NCBI RefSeq assembly: GCF_964355755.1
Contig: NC_092675.1
Span: 18,986,912-19,050,911, forward strand
DNA length: 64,000 bases
Source: Antedon mediterranea
Lineage: Eukaryota; Echinodermata; Crinoidea; Comatulida; Antedonidae
Reading direction: 5' to 3'
This document shows positions 11,225 through 23,100 of this stretch, piece by piece. The stretch's first letter is position 1, and the number at the start of each line of letters is the position of its first letter. The notes under the pieces are model-generated. The model was not told where the DNA came from, did no database searches, and saw only the letters and a program-made list of their open reading frames with translations. A program made the position numbers and the translations under genes.

Positions 11225-12775
11225 ACTCGAAACACTTCTCTCGGGATATTCCAACAAAGATTACCTCATTTCCGGCTTTAAAAATGGTTTTTTCCTGAAT
11301 TACGACGGTCCAAAAAATTCAGTATCGGCATTACAGAAACCTCAAATTATCCAACCGATGATTGCTAATATAAAGAGATTGCTACAGGGCGTATCGCTGG
11401 TCCATTCGATTCGCCCCCATTTCTACATTTCAAATCGTCACCACTAAGTTTGAGGGAGAAATCCGTTGTAGGCAAATACAGATTAATTCATAACTTATCA
11501 TATCCGCACGACGAAAGATCAGTGAATCATAATATTCCTCAACACTACAAAACAGTCCACTACGAAAATATATCCACAGCCGTACATATCATTCAAAAAT
11601 CCACCTACCCAGCCTACCTATTCAAAAGCGATATTCAAGATGCTTTCCGACTCATTCCCTTGCACAAAACGCAGTATCACCTTACCGGTTTCTCTTGGAG
11701 AAACAAACTGTACTACGATAAGGTCCTCCCACAAGGGTGTGGATCCTCTTGTAGAATTTTTGAATCATTTTCAGACGGAATAAAATGGATACTGACAAAT
11801 AAACTAGCATGTAAAAACGTAGTCAAGATATTAGACGATTTCCTGCTTATAGGCGATACAAAACATGAGTGCCAAAGGTACCTTAACAATCTCATTGCCC
11901 TATCAGATGACATTGGCCTTCCTCTCTCCCCGCACAAAACAGTGAAGCCAACTACAAAATTAACCTTCTTAGGGATCGAACTGGATACGCGAGCTATGGT
12001 AGCCAGATTACCCAAGGACAAACTAGAAAAGTATAGGTCCGAATTAAAAAAATGGTCGAGTTCACATTACATAACACTCAGAGAACTTCAATCTCTTACC
12101 GGCAAACTTCAGTTCGCCACGTGCGTTATTAAGACCGGCAGGGCTTTCCTTACAAGACTATATACACTCACAAAAGGTCAGACAAATCCCGACTCAAAAA
12201 TACGTATTACCCAAGGAGTACGTGAAGACTTGAAAATTTGGATACAATTTCTTGACCAATACAATGGCACCACTATCATCAATGTACTACCAAAAAAGGA
12301 CTCCGAATGCCTTCACTTCTTTTCAGATGCTTCCAAAAGGGAATTTGGTGCTACGTTTGGGGCTACGTGGGTACACGGTATATGGCCAGAACGTTGGAAG
12401 AAGTTAGATATAATGGTTTTAGAAATGTACCCTATTTATCTCATGATATCACTGTACTCAAGCCAACTTGCCAACACTCATGTAGTAGTAGTATTTCACA
12501 CCGATAACCTACCCAATGTCTATCACGTTAACAACAAAACTAGTTCTAATTCTGATGTAATGCGCATAATCAGGCCGTTAGTATTAGTACTACTTACACA
12601 TAATATACATCTAACCGCCAGGCATATACCAGGTATTAAAAATGTACTAAGTGATGCAATTTCCCGTTCACAGGTAACAAAAAAACTTTTCAAACAATTC
12701 GGAATGCATCAAAACCCATTAACAATACCACCACATCTGCTACCAGAGAACTTCGCTGCATTCAAGAAAACCTGA
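11218..12775 (+). pseudogene. DIRS reverse transcriptase / RNase H (ORF2), frameshifted
   Basis: The RT N-terminus (VDKLETLLSGYSNKDYLISG) is read in one frame up to about 11385. The rest (GRIAGPFDSPP, then KYRLIHNLSYP) is in another, so a 1-2-nt indel near 11380-11390 breaks the ORF. RT motifs present: KSDIQDAFRLIPL (palm Asp), LPQGCGSS, and the catalytic LDDFLLIG at about 11830. RNase H follows with FFSDAS, LEMYP, HTDN and SDAISR supplying the D-E-D-D residues. The order RT-RNase H followed by a recombinase, with no aspartic protease or DDE integrase, separates DIRS from LTR elements. The open stretch 11450-12775 alone gives 441 aa. Confidence 0.85.
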
Positions 12776-13665
12776 TACGAGCTTCCGTCACGACTGGAAC
12801 CAGAAAATCATACAACAGGGCGTGGTCAATCTTACTTATGTTCCTACAAAGCCACCACCTACCACATCAAATGCCTATCTCACCACCCCACATCTCACTA
12901 TTCGTCTGCCACCTCTTTCGGACAGGTCTCAACCAAAATACCATAAGAACGTATCTAAGTGCCATTGCATTCATGCACAAAATTACCAACAATCCAGACC
13001 CTACTAACATACCATTGTTAAATATTGTCACAAGAGGTGCCGGGAAGCTATACAACGTTGCCAGCCGCCGCCGACGCCTTTACCCGGTTACCACTACCAT
13101 AATGGAGAAGGTTCTCGCTCAACTCAAATTTATTAATAGCAACGAATACGAAAGGAAACTGTATAAAGCTTTGTTCCTCACCTGTTACTACGCTTGTACG
13201 AGGGCAAGTGAAATGGTACGGACCAATAATCCGGAACACGTCCTAAAACTTCGCGACATTACCATCTCACACACTAAGGTCACCTTCCAATTTAATTCCT
13301 TCAAACACCACAAGGGCGATTCCCAACATTTCAGCATTAACAAAAAAGGAAACAGCATGTTATGTCCGGTAAAAGCGTTACAGGATTACAATTCGATCAG
13401 GCCTACGACTCGGGGGCAATTTTTCATATTTCAAACCGGAGATCCACTACTTAGGAAGCATTTAAGTCACACGTTAAAAGAAGCCGCGTCACACGCCAAC
13501 TTAGACCACACCCGGTACAACACACACTCGTTCAGAATCGGAAGGGCCAGGCAACTTAGGGACCTGGGCGCAGATGAACAAGAAATTAAAGCTACCGGAA
13601 GATGGAAAAGCGACGCATATAAGCGATATATCCGACCCCACAGCATAACTCTCAGTAATGACTAA
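12760..13665 (+). CDS. DIRS tyrosine recombinase (integrase), open frame
   Basis: Catalyses integration of the DIRS circular DNA intermediate through a Tyr-DNA linkage. An open frame runs from before the RT stop at 12773 to a stop at 13663. An ATG at 12838 gives 275 aa, but conserved-looking core-binding sequence (TGTRKSYNRAWSILL) lies upstream of it, so translation probably starts earlier in the overlap. Catalytic residues visible: Arg in CTRASEMV (about 13200), the H-x-x-R pair in THSFRIGRARQL (about 13525-13560), and Tyr in SDAYKRYIRP close to the C-terminus. This is the one DIRS frame without an obvious lesion. RT and recombinase overlap in different frames, typical of the group. Confidence 0.85.
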   Translation: MQENLIRASVTTGTRKSYNRAWSILLMFLQSHHLPHQMPISPPHISLFVCHLFRTGLNQNTIRTYLSAIAFMHKITNNPDPTNIPLLNIVTRGAGKLYNVASRRRRLYPVTTTIMEKVLAQLKFINSNEYERKLYKALFLTCYYACTRASEMVRTNNPEHVLKLRDITISHTKVTFQFNSFKHHKGDSQHFSINKKGNSMLCPVKALQDYNSIRPTTRGQFFIFQTGDPLLRKHLSHTLKEAASHANLDHTRYNTHSFRIGRARQLRDLGADEQEIKATGRWKSDAYKRYIRPHSITLSND

Positions 13666-14268
13666 CAAAATGTACATTTACATTATAACTCACTTAGATC
13701 CATGCGACTATTTACGTTTTTTTCCTTCAGTATTGTTTATTGGCGATGTGTTAGTACAACTTTGCTACCATAGCAGTGCACGGTAGTGGAGCCCTCGGAT
13801 TAGCCTGGGGTGGAAGGTGCTGATGCTCAACATACTGTCATGAAGTATCTGCGTATACTTTCATGGGGAGCATCGTTGTATTAATGGTGATTTTTGTACC
13901 TATCAGTCTCTTTGGAGACTTTTCCAGGAAGTCCTGGTAGAACCATTTTTTATTTGTTATCTCAGTTTCAACTGGGTAAGTGAACATTCTTCCTTGTTTC
14001 CTTCACTTTGGTGGGCTGCTCTTGGCGGTGCCTTGGCACCTGCCGCGGGCTATTTTTCTCTGAGCATCCCTGTTGTGCTTACTTAGAATTGGTAAATTAT
14101 TGCTATATATAACTTATATTTGCTTATGACTTTTATGTGCAGTTTTACATGGGCGAATGTTCATTTACTAATAAACTATTTAAGCCAGAACTTATGTTGT
14201 ATGCATCTTTATTTAGTATCGTATGAGTTTGTTAATCGCCGCCGTTTCCGAGTAGCAAAATATATATG
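13666..14268 (+). other. DIRS 3' untranslated/terminal region
   Basis: Non-coding sequence after the recombinase stop, ending where a SINE body starts (GACTTTTTCTC at 14275). More G+C and different in texture from the surrounding FReD flanks, consistent with it still belonging to the DIRS element. The exact boundary is not established. Confidence 0.55.
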
Positions 14269-14269
14269 T

Positions 14270-14390
14270 TGGGGCGACTTTTTCTCATTCTCACAGATTT
14301 CCTCATCTTTATCGTTTCAAATTAATTAATTAAATTTCAGTATATCACCGGGCGGTTTAGAATTAATGTTCTTTGCCTGATTTGTTTATA
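14270..14390 (+). mobile_element. SINE body fragment (head truncated)
   Basis: Begins at the last bases of the tRNA-like head (GTTGGGGCG) and carries the full body through CACCGGGCGGTTTAGAATTA and the TTTGCCTGATTTGTTTATA tail, ending in (TA)n. It marks the left edge of FReD block A. Confidence 0.8.
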
Positions 14391-14400
14391 TATATATATA

Positions 14401-15920
14401 TAATTTCTTGGAAATCACAAAGTGTTCTAATGTCTTATGTCTCCTAAAGAGATTTAAAGAGTCGAGTTGATTCAATATTGGAATATTGAACAACTTTTTA
14501 ATTGCAGTGGTGAAAAACAATTGTCAAATGAATATAAATACTATAGAAATACATACAAACTACGCAAAATGCATAATGCAACGCAAGCAATGGATTATTC
14601 GAACTATCTCTTGTTATTGGTCAACTACTTGTATTGCGTTGCATTCCATTACCTAAGGCTAACTAGATTGTCACTTCGATTACCCACGCAAACACAACGT
14701 GCACAAAGTACAGGTAGACCCAATTAAGCACTGTAAACATATTTACTTCCGATTATGGGATGGTACAACGAATTACTGTGCACGTTGTTGTTTTTGTGCG
14801 CGTGGAAAACCTAACTACTGTTAAGTGACAAGTTCAAATCTAGTTTTATATGATTTTCTCTTCAATTTTGAAAATTGTGATACCATATTGATTCTGGACT
14901 TGAAAGTAGTGCAGAGAATCGCTGTAGATGTTTTGTATTGTAATCAGAAGATATTAAAAAAAAGTAATTCAATATAATTTGATTAGGCCTAAACATCTTA
15001 ATCTTATATTATAATAATACAATCTCCTAAAAGAAATCCCAATGGTGGAGGTGATTCAATATTGAATGACTTATTTATTGCAGTGGCGCCATATATTTAC
15101 AATTTTGTTTATCCAGAATACTGAAATTAATAGTAATCATCATAGATTATTTCAAATTACTTGGAAATATTTCAGGATAAACCAGCTGGTTAGGACACAA
15201 TGAAAGACACCCACAATGAACAGCTTTAAGCCTAAAAGAACAATGAATAAAAAAGAACAATGAAGAAAAAAGAACAATATTAAACCTCTTTATCCAATAT
15301 TTTAACCGGTGAGCCTTTTAAAGGTGAGAAAAAGAAATTACACAGAAATTAAAGATTATCAATGTCATTGCCATTTTTCATTTAAAAATGAAAAAAGAGG
15401 TAATGCGTATGAACGCACGATTCAATTGCAATATTTAAGACTTGCAAATAAAAATAACATTAGGCTATAACTGGACACTTCACGCATTATGAATTGTTGC
15501 AGTTATTGAATCATATTTTGAAAATCAGGTCCTTCTCAATAAAACGAAAATAAATTTAAAAACTGAAATACAAATAGCAAACCAAAGTTTTAGAAGGTAA
15601 TCTGTATTTTAAATATTTTATTTTGTATTTTAAACTTAAAACACAATTTATAAAAAAAAAGGCGTCTAAAAAACCCAAAAGAGCATGCATATCTTAATGT
15701 TTAATTTAGTTCATGGATGCATTATTATGTAAATCAGACATTACTATCACCATTTTGATTGGTGCTCACTGTATTGATATAGTTGGATAATGGAATATCT
15801 ACTGTATCTGTACCACACGTTTACGTACGTCGAGTATTTGAAGGCGAATTGTAGATTTTATTGGCACAATAACCGTTTCATTCGTCATTCGTTATCAATA
15901 CATAATTCTATAACGTCGCA
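14401..15920 (+). other. Upstream flank of FReD gene 1A
   Basis: Non-coding. Pieces of it recur before other FReD units: the phrase with ATTGCAGTGGTGAAA and the GATTCTGGACTTGAAAG phrase at about 14892 both appear, diverged, at 43.6-44.2 kb, and parts appear inverted at 33.9-34.4 kb. The 86-aa frame at 14467 is kept in copy B (46991) only because the blocks are nearly identical. No clear TATA box or initiator could be assigned in the 200 bp before the ATG at 15921. Confidence 0.5.
15158..15245 (+). promoter_or_regulatory. Conserved block upstream of FReD genes (copy at 15.2 kb)
   Basis: About 88 bp around TTCAGGATAAACCAGCTGGT and GACACCCACAATGAACAGC. The same block lies at 22463-22550, 47688-47770 and 56376-56462, once upstream of each FReD gene: about 0.7 kb before the gene-1 type and 2.2-3.9 kb before the gene-2 type. 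It is better conserved between the two gene types than the sequence around it. It could be a cis-regulatory element, a 5' untranslated exon, or a recurrent repeat; position alone suggests regulation. Confidence 0.3.
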
Positions 15921-18900
15921 ATGCTAACTTCAACTTTAATCATTGTCATTATTCTGCCCTTTGTCATCAGTGATGATTCGATCAATACATATGATTATAC
16001 GGTTATCCTAGAGGGGCATGCTCTTGAAGGTTGGAGTTACGAGTTGAAGAATATACACAAACTAAATTGTTTGCTGGAATGTTCCAAGAAATCTGATTGT
16101 TTGTCGGTCAACTATAACCAGAAAGATCGTGTTTGTCAAATCAGCTGTAAACGGAAACGGGAAGAATCAATTGAAAACAACATAATTCAAACGCCTGCAT
16201 TTTGTTACATTGAAAAGGTAAGTGATATACGTATATCATAACTGATTTAGTGTATTAATCAAATCCAGTAATATGATTTAACAAAACAAAAAACAAAAAT
16301 TGTTTTATTAGACAAAAAAGTTTGTAAATCTGGAGCCAGTTTGGACTTTGCGTCTAATTTGTTACGATTTTGTTTGAAAGATCTAATGAAATTATACAAT
16401 TTAATATTACAAATTAACGGTATTTTCCTTCAGGTTCTGGGCACCGATTCCGAAAGGCGTAAGTATACAAATTCTATATATTCATTAAATTAAACTCATT
16501 TTGTAGTATATCATATTCACATCAAAAGTTTGCACATTAATGAATTACATTACTTTTCCAATTTGAAATTGACTTTCCTCTATTAGATATATACTAGCTC
16601 TTTTCTCTTTGGGTGTTAAAATAAAGCTTATTTAAAAACAAAGTTTAGTGGTTTCATGTGCGTGGATGAAACCAAAGAATATATATTTTTTCTTTGCTGA
16701 GTTATATATGAGGTAGAGTTCCATTGGATATAGAAGACACAGGGTGTTAACCAATCACACAAGCATTTATTGCGTGCATAGGTTGTAACTCAGATATGAT
16801 TCAGATCGTCAACATTGAAAACTAAAAAATGAATAGAAAAATTACTTTAATCTATTGACAAAATAGGCAAAAACAATGAATAAACTATCCTGATATGCCT
16901 AACATATACCAGTGTGCTCTTTAAAAAAAAATAAATACATCAACATTTTTTTAATTTTAGAGATAGAGAGGGACTGTAGTGAAATTTTACAATATAATCC
17001 TTCTGCTGAGAGTGGTGAATATGCGATACAGACTAATAATGGAGGACCACAGTTTACTGTGTACTGTGAGATAAGGAGTGATGCAGGATGGACAGTAAGT
17101 ATACAGTAGGCAACAATTTATTCAAAGATATTATAAGTAAATTCAACATCATTGCCACAGTTTACTAATTCATTACTAAAACAGTGCCAGAAACAGAAGA
17201 CACTGGTATGGGTTTGGAAGCCTTAACACAGCTTTGGAAACGTTTAGGTTGACAATGATGTTGAAGTGTTGCCAGAAAGACCAATCAGTATATACTAATG
17301 TTCTAAAACTTGCATACTAAGAACCAAGAAGCAAATTAATGTAAAATGGTATTTTAGTCAAATTTTAATATCCATTGACATACCTAATCAGAACATTAGG
17401 CCTACTGGTCAGGTTCTCATTTCATTCATTTATATTCACTCCAGTTGATGGCTTGCCATCACTGTTTCAGTAGAGTATAGATAACTATATTTTCATTGTC
17501 AGGTGATACAGAGAAGACAAGATGGATCAGTTAATTTCTACCGTAATTGGACAGAATACAAAGAGGGTTTTGGAAACGTGAACTCAGAATTCTGGCTTGG
17601 TAATGAACAGATCTACCGCATAACTTCTAACGGCAGTTTTGAGCTATTAGTAGAGATGACGGACCACTTGGATGTAACAAAGTTTGCAAAATATTCTCAC
17701 TTCCATATTGGTACTGAGGACTCTAACTATGTTTTGACAATCAGTGGATACACAGGAACTGCAGGTTAGTATATTCAATCAATTTTTATTTGAAGAAAGT
17801 AAACAAAGAATTAACATTGATACTTTAGCACTCCTACACCCTTTGTCACTTTTAGTAAAAATTAGTCTATGGACTTCACATACTTTATGTTTTTATTTTA
17901 TTTATCACATTTAAAGTGTATAATAAAATTAATTTTTAAAATTACAACTGCTTAAATAGATGATAAGGGCAGTGACTGGGACAGAACATAAAACATGTAC
18001 TGTACCCAAGGTTCCTTAATTTTAGGGTACTATAGCATTTGTAGCAAATGAAATTGGAAAGAAATGGAATCTTACCACAAATAAAATAGATAAATATAAA
18101 TGAGGAACACATGGTAAAATGTAATGTATTATTAATCAAGTCTATTTGCAAATATTGTACAAAATATCAAGTAAAAAGATAGAAATCAAATTTCACCAAG
18201 GTATTTGGAACTTATTTAGGTTAGAAATAAAAGAAACTGATTTCAAATAAATACTGTAAATGGAACTATTTTCGCATACAGAATGATTCCCTATTAACTA
18301 CTTTCATTTTCATTTTCACAAATTCCATTTTAGTCTAGGCCTAATGTACCTTAAATTATTTTATTTTTGTATCGCAAATGTCAAGTATAAACGTGTCAAC
18401 AAACGAGCTACCATATAATAACATCCTGTTTTGTAGCTGAGGCCCATACACTTGGCCTAAGGTCTAGTCTACATTCCGTATTTACAGTACTCCAGTAGTA
18501 AATTAAATAATGTTTCTATATTTGTTTAATCCTTTTTAGAATCGCTAACTGCTAAACTGACATGCAATATCGATCGCTGCAGTACTGAGACAATAAGAAT
18601 CTGTAGCTGTTTTCGGTTTACATAGTTCACAAAATTTGCGAAAATTAAACCATTGCAAAAATAATGGCATATATACTGTACAGAGTGTATTATGCAACAT
18701 ACTAAATCTGAAAGAAGTTGGACAAACGTTAAAAAAAAGCTTCTAAAAGCATCTGAAAAATATTCCTTCTTACATGCCTGAAAAAATTCTAACTATAATA
18801 AAATATTCAAATGCACTCACAGTACAACAACTTATCTTATCAATAGATCATGTTAAAATTATTATACTGCATATACTGCAGTAACTACATTTACTGATTT

Positions 18901-19983
18901 TAGTTTGTTTTAATGTAGTAGGCATTTATGAGGCAGTCAATGCAACAGTATGTGTATGATTAATGTAGTAGGCATTTATGAGGCAGTCAATGCAACAGTA
19001 TGTGTATGATTAATATCCAAACAAGCTTGATAATTAATTGCAGGATAAAGAGTGAACAAAATATAATTACAGTAGTAACTACAGAATTATAGAATTCTCT
19101 ACCGGCCAAATTATTTTTTTTTTGTAAAATCAGACAAAACACCTTACAATAACATATAGTCTACTCGCACATTAAAGTTATTTTGTTTTTGCATTCATCA
19201 CCTGTTCTAATTCAATAGGATTAGTCAGTGGTCCCTAAACAGGAGCAAGTGATAACAACTAGGGACCCTCTAGACTGCAAGGTTGATATATCTGGTGCAC
19301 TTAATAAAGTTAAACAAATTGAAATCTAAAATAAAAATCATAGTGTGTGTATACTCTAGTACAGTTTCATATAACTTGGGTTTCTTCATAATTGAAATGC
19401 ATTGCTTTTAAAGTATAATAACTCTGACAAAACAAAATATATAAAATAAAGGATATATGATATAAGAATAGTTCATAACTAAAACTTAAAAACAAATTAA
19501 TACTATTTATAAATTGTGTTTATGATTTAATCTATGGCACACAATTTGACAACAAAAATTAAATCTATTAATAAATTACAAATTGTAGGGTATATTTATT
19601 ATTATTATTTTCCCTTTTAAATCAAATATCTTTTATTTTATTTGTAATACAAAGAAAAACAAATATTTAAAAATGAATTTTAATTTAAAGATATATGAAG
19701 TAAACTAAAGATGATCTACTATCTTGTTTGGGTAGGTGATTCTCTGGCATCCCACAATGGTAAACAATTTACAACGTATGATAGAGACAATGATAAGAGT
19801 AGTCGTAACTGTGCTGAGACATTCAAAGGTGGTTGGTGGTACGAAAACTGTCATTATTCAAACCTGAATGGGCTTTACCTTACACCAGGTACAGCTAATT
19901 ACACTGGCATCAACTGGAGGTATTTCCATAATAATAAAAACAGTCTCAAGAAGACAGTGATGATGGTTAAAAGAGCGCCATAA
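15921..19983 (+). CDS. Secreted PAN/apple + fibrinogen-related-domain protein (FReD gene 1A)
   Basis: Five exons: 15921-16217, 16434-16458, 16961-17094, 17503-17764 and 19736-19983 (phases 0, 1, 0, 1). All donors are GTAAGT or GTTAGT and all acceptors AG; 321 aa in total. Exon 1 gives a signal peptide ([17 protein letters not shown]) and a PAN/apple-like domain with Cys in [19 protein letters not shown] and FCYIEK. Exons 3-5 encode a complete FReD: DCSEIL and VYCEIR supply the first Cys pair, [12 protein letters not shown] spans an intron, then [11 protein letters not shown], the calcium-site motif [20 protein letters not shown] with the second Cys pair, and a normal C-terminus (TVMMVKRAP). 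FReD lectins of invertebrates bind acetylated or microbial glycans outside the cell; that role here is inferred from the family. AATAAA signals occur at 20585 and 20672. Confidence 0.9.
16434..16458 (+). other. 25-nt microexon joining PAN and FReD regions
   Basis: Preceded by TTTTCCTTCAG and followed by GTAAGT; encodes VLGTDSER plus one base. Phase fits exon 1 (phase 0) and exon 3, whose first two bases complete a Gln codon. The copy at 48963-48987 keeps both splice sites and has one change, Ser to Phe. Skipping it would shift the frame, so it must be included for the FReD to be read. Confidence 0.75.
18911..19010. repeat. 50-bp minisatellite, 2 copies, in last intron of gene 1A
   Basis: Two exact head-to-tail units starting TAATGTAGTAGGCATTTATG. 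The same site in gene 1B carries 23 units (51445-52594), and the related intron of pseudogene 2A has one diverged unit at about 32099. Confidence 0.95.
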
Positions 19984-20103
19984 GAGAGTTGTCATGATTC
20001 AGACCTGAAAAGGCTTCATCTCACACAGCTGATTACAATGGCATCAACTGGGATCGCTATTTTTTATCAAAGACAACAGTGATGCTGGTTATAAGACCAC
20101 CAT
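19984..20103 (+). pseudogene. Decayed second copy of the FReD C-terminal segment, in the 3' UTR of gene 1A
   Basis: Just after the gene 1A stop, the DNA again reads like the end of a FReD: His-Asp-Ser-Asp-Leu, then after a frame slip ADYNGINWDRYFLSKTTV, ending in IRPP and TAA. It parallels [11 protein letters not shown]...[12 protein letters not shown]...TVMMVKRAP of the functional exon, so the terminal part of the exon was once duplicated in tandem. The same relic follows gene 1B, so it predates the block duplication. Confidence 0.65.
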
Positions 20104-23100
20104 AACAAATCAGAATCTGTAGTTATTTAATAATTTAGATTCCTCTTTGTTTCTTTTAAATATCATTTTGCCTTATCATTAAATTTTATTATAATAATCT
20201 CATATGTTTATATAACATTAATAATCAAATATATTGTCATATCAACTGTGATTTGTATTAAATTTATATATGGAATTTTTTATTTTGAATTTTAAATTAT
20301 ATAATAGTAACAATGAATGTTTTATTATTCATCTTTTTTAAATATTATACCAAATAATATATTCAAGTCATTCTGTAAAAAAATATTATTTTATTATTTA
20401 AAACTATGCTACAATACATAATAGTAACATTATTATTATCATGTTTTTATATAATAATAACAAATTGATATCTAATCATAAATCAGTATTTCCTATATTT
20501 TCATTAATTAATAATTAGTAGTGTTATAATCTAATATTTGCTGAAGTTCTTAAATGAATCTTGTTTTGAAATGATTAAAAATGAAATAAAAACTTACATT
20601 GAATGTAGGCCTACATAAATGTTGATGTATTTTCTAAGGTAAAGGCGAACGTATATAAACATTAAAAAGCAAATAAACTACTACAAAATTTAAGATCTAA
20701 ATCTTTGAATGTATTAGCGTAAAAAATCACTTTCAACTTCGCTACACATTCAAACCTAACTGGGTTTGACCTATTAACACCTAGATGTTCTGATAATAGA
20801 AATAAGGATATAGTCCTCTTTTATTTAGCCTTTTAGCTATTATACATTTGGCCTTATCATTAAATAATTATTTTATTATAATAAAAGCTAGTTATGTAAT
20901 CCAAATTGTATAACAAAATATATTGTCATATCAACTTTGATTTGTTTAAAATTTTATATATGGAATTTTTAATTTTGTATTTTGAATTATATAATAGTAA
21001 CAATGACTGTTTTATTATTAATCATTTTTAAATATTATACCTAATAATATATTCAAGTCATTCAGTAAAAAAATATTTTTTTATTTAAAACTATGCTACA
21101 ATACATAATAGTAACATTATCATTATTGCTTTTTAATTAATAAAATCAAATTGATACCTAATCATAAATCAGTATTTCCTATATTTTAATTAATGATATT
21201 CTAATTAATTATATTCTAGTAGTTTTAGGAGTATTTTCAATGCTGAAGTTTTTAAATTGAATCTTGTTTTGAATTGATTAAAAATTAAATAAAAACTTAC
21301 AATTAATGTAGGCCTACATGTTATATATCTTATTATATTGGTTTTGATCTAAGAAATTAGTGACATTAGCAAACACAAGTTGAATGCTTATTTATTTTCC
21401 ACGGTAAAAGTGAAAGTATTAAACATTAAAAAGCAAATAAACTACTACAAAATTTAGGAAAAACTCCAACTTTTTATGTAAAAAATCACTTTCAGCAAAA
21501 ACAAAACTTTGATCAATTGTTTTTGTATGAATTTTAATTTATGAATCTGCTTGATACTTTGATGTTTGTATGTTAGTTATACACATTGTTGTTACTGCAC
21601 ATATATGGGGTATCAAAATGACCGTAATGGTACCGGTTTTTTAAATCATCCGAGTATGGGATGTGATTAAAGAGGGGTGGAGGTTGGTGAGTACAGGGAG
21701 ATACTGGCGTCCGGGGGTTATGAGACGTATCAAATTAGTCGGAATTGTACTAAGGCAGGTATAATAAAAGTGCATACCAATTGAAAAGTAGTATATAAGT
21801 TATTGATTTACCATTCACGCCAATTATGTATCTTGAAAAATTGTGATACACCATTATGATTCTTGACTTGAAAGCAGTGTTAGATATTGTTGCTTGAGAG
21901 ATGTCCAGCTACATTTTGCAGTGATTTTATACAGTGTACTTCTGTCATAGTTACGTACAATATTTGATGTTTTGCAGAATTATACTAGCTGTTTAAATAA
22001 CTGTTGTTCTGTATTAATGAACAGTCTTCTAAAAGAGATTAAAAAATGTAATTCTGTATGGAACAATAATTATTTAATTTCAATCAATCATAAACATTTT
22101 TATCCAAAATAAAAGAAAAACATATACAAATACAATACAATGATGGAATGGAATGGGATACAAAATAAGCAATTTGTTGAACAATATCATCACCATATAA
22201 TATAATAAAAGAAAATATTGGAATATTGAATTATTTTTTTTAATGCTGCCACATTGTCACAAGGAAATGGAATAAACTATGCTTGGACAAAAACTAGAGA
22301 CAAATCAATTATGGCCTCTGTACACTTCAAATGACATAAGTTACTTCACAAAAAGAGTTTTCCATGGCCGTACAATTGTCAAAACAAATTAGCATTTGAA
22401 ACAAAAAAAATTAGACTACTACAGTTATATTATTATATAGTAAGTTGAGAAATTATTATAACTTACTTGGAAATATTTCAGGATAAACCAGCTGGTTAGG
22501 ACACAATGGAAGACACCCACAATGAACAGCTTCAAGCCTAAAAGAACAATATCAAATTTAATTTATAAATTTTAAAATTGAGAATGTAAGAAACTCACAC
22601 ATTTGTCTTTACAATACAAAAAGCAAATTTACCTAGAAATATGCTATTGCTATTATTAGATTTAATTTCTTTATTGGTAACTTATTTTTTTTTACAGTAT
22701 CTGAATCTCAATTCATAATTGTAAAAATTAATACACTAAAAAAATAACATTTATGGCAAATAAATAGTTATGTAACATTAGAAGTTGATCAAGACAAAAC
22801 CACATTTATGCATAACTAAAATAAAGACATCCAAGAGTTAGACACATCTTTTCTTATTTAATTACAAATGTACTTAATATGATCAGAGACACAGACTGGT
22901 TGATTTAATTTTAGTGTGGATGGAAAACTTTTTGTTTTATGTTGATATAAAGTTTACGGTACACCACGTATATTAGTTCTGAAAAGAACTGTTAAATTTT
23001 TAAATATTATCGTCGGACCAAAGTGTTTAATCTCATTCACGAGCAAATTAGCTAAACAAATTAAAAAGACCCAACAAAAGCAAATTTTATCTTGAGTGTT

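Larger units (their letters stand above)
2465..14268 (+). mobile_element. DIRS-type tyrosine-recombinase retrotransposon, interrupted and decayed
   Basis: The order is ORF1 with a basic N-terminus and a Cys/His cluster, then reverse transcriptase plus RNase H, then a tyrosine recombinase overlapping the RT frame, then about 600 bp of untranslated 3' sequence. That order is diagnostic of DIRS-like elements. Native length would be about 4.4 kb; the rest is a 7.4-kb insertion at 2840-10237. Outer ends are placed only approximately, between SINE fragments at 2450 and 14270. I could not identify the inverted terminal repeats or the internal complementary region by eye. The element is inactive because of the insertion in ORF1 and a frameshift in ORF2. 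Confidence 0.8.

Noticed and set aside
14467-14727. 86-aa frame also present at 46991-47260 as a conserved gene
   Set aside because: Conservation is explained by the recent block duplication; there is no recognisable domain, and a diverged copy at 43.8 kb does not keep the frame.
17942-18151. 69-aa antisense frame conserved at 50472-50681
   Set aside because: Lies in a FReD intron and is conserved only because the two blocks are nearly identical; no domain or codon signal.
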